DNA of 64,000 nucleotides from Conexibacter arvalis. GTDB lineage: Bacteria > Actinomycetota > Thermoleophilia > Solirubrobacterales > Solirubrobacteraceae. Where the stretch lies: positions 1,773,848 to 1,837,847 of the forward strand of contig NZ_JACHNU010000001.1 of assembly GCF_014199525.1 (NCBI RefSeq), read 5' to 3'. Below are positions 62,666-64,000 of this stretch, piece after piece (the stretch's first letter is position 1; each line of letters starts with the position of its first letter). The notes under the pieces were generated by a model. It made no database searches. It was not told the origin of the DNA and saw nothing but the letters and a program-made list of their open reading frames with translations. Both the position numbers and the translations under genes were made by a program.

Positions 62666-62677
62666 CTCCTATAGGAG
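62666..62677. promoter_or_regulatory. Perfect palindrome upstream of the integrase
   Basis: CTCCTATAGGAG, a perfect 12-base palindrome with a TATA centre, 80 bases before the integrase start. Candidate operator or recombinase/excision-factor site. Confidence 0.35.
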
Positions 62678-62860
62678 ATGTCGCCGGACGGGCGATGCGC
62701 CGGACTGCCGATGCGGCGGGCGATCTCGGGCGCTCGCTCCGGAATCGTGAGCGAACCGGTCTGCGAACCGATCCACGAACCAGTCTGCGAACCGGTGTGC
62801 GAACCAGTCCGCGAACCGCGCGATCGGCTCGGATTCGGGGTGTGAGCGGCATGCGATCAC
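62669..62860 (-). CDS. Possible small protein with tetrapeptide repeats
   Basis: 63 codons starting with a GTG that overlaps the RHH gene stop (GTGA), the same coupling used elsewhere in this genome. The middle reads RFADWFAH, RFADWFVD, RFADRFAH, a translation of the 12-bp tandem repeats that gives an amphipathic repeat. It may instead be only the shadow of a DNA repeat, since the other frames are open too. No family is recognised. Confidence 0.3.
   Translation of the reverse strand: MIACRSHPESEPIARFADWFAHRFADWFVDRFADRFAHDSGASARDRPPHRQSGASPVRRHLL
62751..62822. repeat. Six tandem 12-bp repeats upstream of the integrase
   Basis: Six head-to-tail units of consensus GCGAACCRGTCY (62751, 62763, 62775, 62787, 62799, 62811), diverging only in the last four to five bases and in one first base. 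They lie between the RHH regulator and the integrase. Iteron-like spacing of 12 suggests protein binding sites for the RHH/XRE proteins, an excision factor or a replication initiator. Confidence 0.8.
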
Positions 62861-63087
62861 CGGCCTCGGCGGGCGAGGAACTGTTCGATCCGGTCCAGCC
62901 GGGCGGCGTGCTGCGAGAGCACGTCGCTGACCTGTTCGCGGAGCAGGCGGTCGTTGGTCTCGATGCCGATGACGTAGGCGAAGGTGGCGTCGCGGATCAG
63001 CGCCGCCTTGGCGATGCCGAGGCGTTCGGCGTGGAGCGTCACGCGGGCCATGAGGTCGCGGTCGAGGCGGACTGTGGTCGTCAGCAT
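62857..63087 (-). CDS. Ribbon-helix-helix-like small regulator
   Basis: 76 residues from ATG 63087, which has GGGAGG seven bases upstream. It reads MLTTTVRLDRDLMARVTLHA ERLGIAKAALIRDATFAYVIG (in two parts), the beta-strand and two-helix layout of RHH/CopG-like DNA-binding proteins, followed by a coiled C-terminus (LREQVSDVLSQHAARLDRIEQ, in part). It overlaps the stop of the XRE gene by 7 bases. Likely a regulator of the element, such as an integrase or plasmid-type control protein, with the 12-bp repeats as possible sites. Confidence 0.65.
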   Translation of the reverse strand: MLTTTVRLDRDLMARVTLHAERLGIAKAALIRDATFAYVIGIETNDRLLREQVSDVLSQHAARLDRIEQFLARRGR

Positions 63088-63488
63088 CGGTCGGCCTCCC
63101 ATTCGGCCCAGCGCTGCTCGAACAGCGCGATCAGTTCGGACAGCGGGAGCTGCAAGCCGGTCGCGAGCTTGCGGAGGATGCGGAACGTAGGGTTGATCTC
63201 GCCGCGCTCGATCGCGCCGACGTAGTTGCGGTGCAAGCCGGCCTCGGTGCCGAGGCCGGCTTGGGTCAGGAAGCGGCGGGCGCGCAGCTCGCGGACGGCG
63301 CGGCCGAGGACGACGTGCTCGCGGCCGAGCGGCGAGCGCACGGGCCGGCGAGCCGCAGTGGGGCGCTTGGCCTCGGCGCCGGGCGCGGCGTCGGTGGCCG
63401 GCGGGGCGTCTGCGACCGGCGGGGCGGTCGCGCGCGGACGGGCGGCGCTGGGCGGCGGATCAGCGGCGCGGTTGGGGCGGCGGGGCAT
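63081..63488 (-). CDS. XRE-family regulator of the integrated element
   Basis: 135 residues from ATG 63488 (AGGAGG upstream). The first 60 residues are low-complexity Pro/Ala/Arg. The helix-turn-helix (about 65-125) reads RFLTQAGLGTEAGLHRNYVG, AIERGEINPTFRILRKLATG, typical of small phage or plasmid repressors. It is transcribed into the RHH gene with overlap, so both are one unit leading toward the integrase. A hairpin CGAAGGC-CTGC-GCCTTCG lies in its leader at 63597-63614. Confidence 0.78.
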   Translation of the reverse strand: MPRRPNRAADPPPSAARPRATAPPVADAPPATDAAPGAEAKRPTAARRPVRSPLGREHVVLGRAVRELRARRFLTQAGLGTEAGLHRNYVGAIERGEINPTFRILRKLATGLQLPLSELIALFEQRWAEWEADRC

Positions 63489-63811
63489 GTCGGCCTCCTG
63501 CGTGGTCGACGGCACCGAGAGCGGCGCGGACCAACGGCGACGCGCAGGCGAATAGACGCGCGCGGCGGCGGCCGTGCGCGAGAATCGCTGACGCATCGAA
63601 GGCCTGCGCCTTCGGTGCCAGGCCCCGGGGCGTTGCAGCGCCGCCGGGGCCACCTCATGGGCAAACGGCCCGACGACCGTAGCTCTGGCCGCCGACGTCA
63701 GCCAGTCGAATCGGGCGCAACCCAAGCCAATCGGACCCAATCGGCCGGAATAAAGGCACTCGCGCCTGAAATTGCCCGCAGCGCCCGCCCGGCGCAAAGC
63801 ACTCGACCAAC

Positions 63812-63873
63812 GAAAAAGCCCCGCAACCGAGGCTGTCGCGCAAAGTGCGCGGCGGCCTCGGGCGGGGCTTTCT
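63812..63873. terminator. Long bidirectional hairpin terminator
   Basis: AAAGCCCCGC on the left pairs with GCGGGGCTTT on the right, with an inner CCGAGGC/GCCTCGG stem. An A-run precedes and T-rich bases follow, so it can work on both strands. It separates the transposase end (minus strand, to the right) from the element regulators. Confidence 0.75.
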
Positions 63874-63943
63874 ATTTGTGAGGTTCTCGTGGTCGGCGGC
63901 GGGGCCAGCGGGCCAGGACAAGTTCGGGCGGGCAGGCCTGGGG

Positions 63944-64000
63944 TCAGGCGGTGGCGGTGGTCGCGCGCCAGAGCTTGAGGAGGTTGTGGGTGGCGGCGAT
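63944..64000 (-). mobile_element. C-terminal end of an insertion-sequence transposase
   Basis: The minus strand from the window edge reads IAATHNLLKLWRATTATA-stop. AAxHNLLKLWR is the usual C-terminal end of DDE transposases of the IS1182/IS5-like groups. Only 18 codons are in view; the rest lies to the right of the window. Confidence 0.6.

Noticed and set aside
62751..62822. CRISPR array
   Set aside because: Units are 12 bp, directly abutting, without spacers and without cas genes; tandem iteron-like repeats fit better.

Overview
The window comes from a very GC-rich bacterium. Short overlapping ATGA/GTGA gene junctions, many GTG starts, secreted proteins ending in Lys/Arg-rich tails, PASTA and 'LVSPVDK' propeller proteins, and an unusual taste for AGA arginine codons together suggest a high-GC actinobacterium, most likely of the Solirubrobacterales/Conexibacter type. 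That placement is inferred from style, not from a marker gene.

Bases 1-7816 are the downstream part of a carbon monoxide dehydrogenase (cox) operon. A large subunit with the form I active-site loop (5' end outside the window) is followed by an XdhC/CoxI-like factor, a MocA-like cytidylyltransferase, a MoxR ATPase (CoxD-like), a VWA protein (CoxE-like), CoxG, a small membrane protein and a SIS-domain isomerase, all translationally coupled. Next come a secreted DUF11-PASTA protein, a VapBC toxin-antitoxin pair with a leaderless promoter, and a glycine-rich exported protein.

Bases 12069-34969 hold a catabolic supercluster. A cupin-type XRE regulator and a succinate-semialdehyde-type dehydrogenase precede two long operons. 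Operon 1 has a ribose-type ABC transporter with a TorT-like binding protein, HyuA/HyuB, two M20 amidohydrolases and a second XRE-cupin regulator. Operon 2 has an oligopeptide/opine-type ABC transporter, a second HyuA/HyuB pair and a cupin. Both transporter promoters carry the same inverted-repeat features, which suggests shared control. The likely job is uptake and ATP-dependent opening of cyclic amides (hydantoin, lactam or oxoproline type); the substrate is not known.

Bases 35036-44462 (minus strand) form an eight-gene operon: acetoin-type E1 alpha and beta, a free lipoyl-domain protein, a sugar ABC transporter, an FGGY kinase and an SDR dehydrogenase. It is headed by a divergent SorC/DeoR-type regulator. 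A MetX-like acyltransferase and an arsR / DUF2892 / mmpL group follow.

From about 48.5 kb the sequence becomes a mosaic island. It contains a decayed TacA/TacT toxin-antitoxin locus, three 3'-half tRNA-His-like fragments in the same orientation (49.7, 52.3 and 58.96 kb), a truncated integrase copy and a frameshifted integrase, an ABC-F protein with a six-codon upstream ORF, and two large exported proteins. It also holds a lower-GC FRG + DUF262 two-gene unit (candidate phage defence), six 12-bp tandem repeats, RHH and XRE regulators, and a transposase end at the window edge. The best reading is serial insertion of elements next to a tRNA-His gene that lies outside the window.
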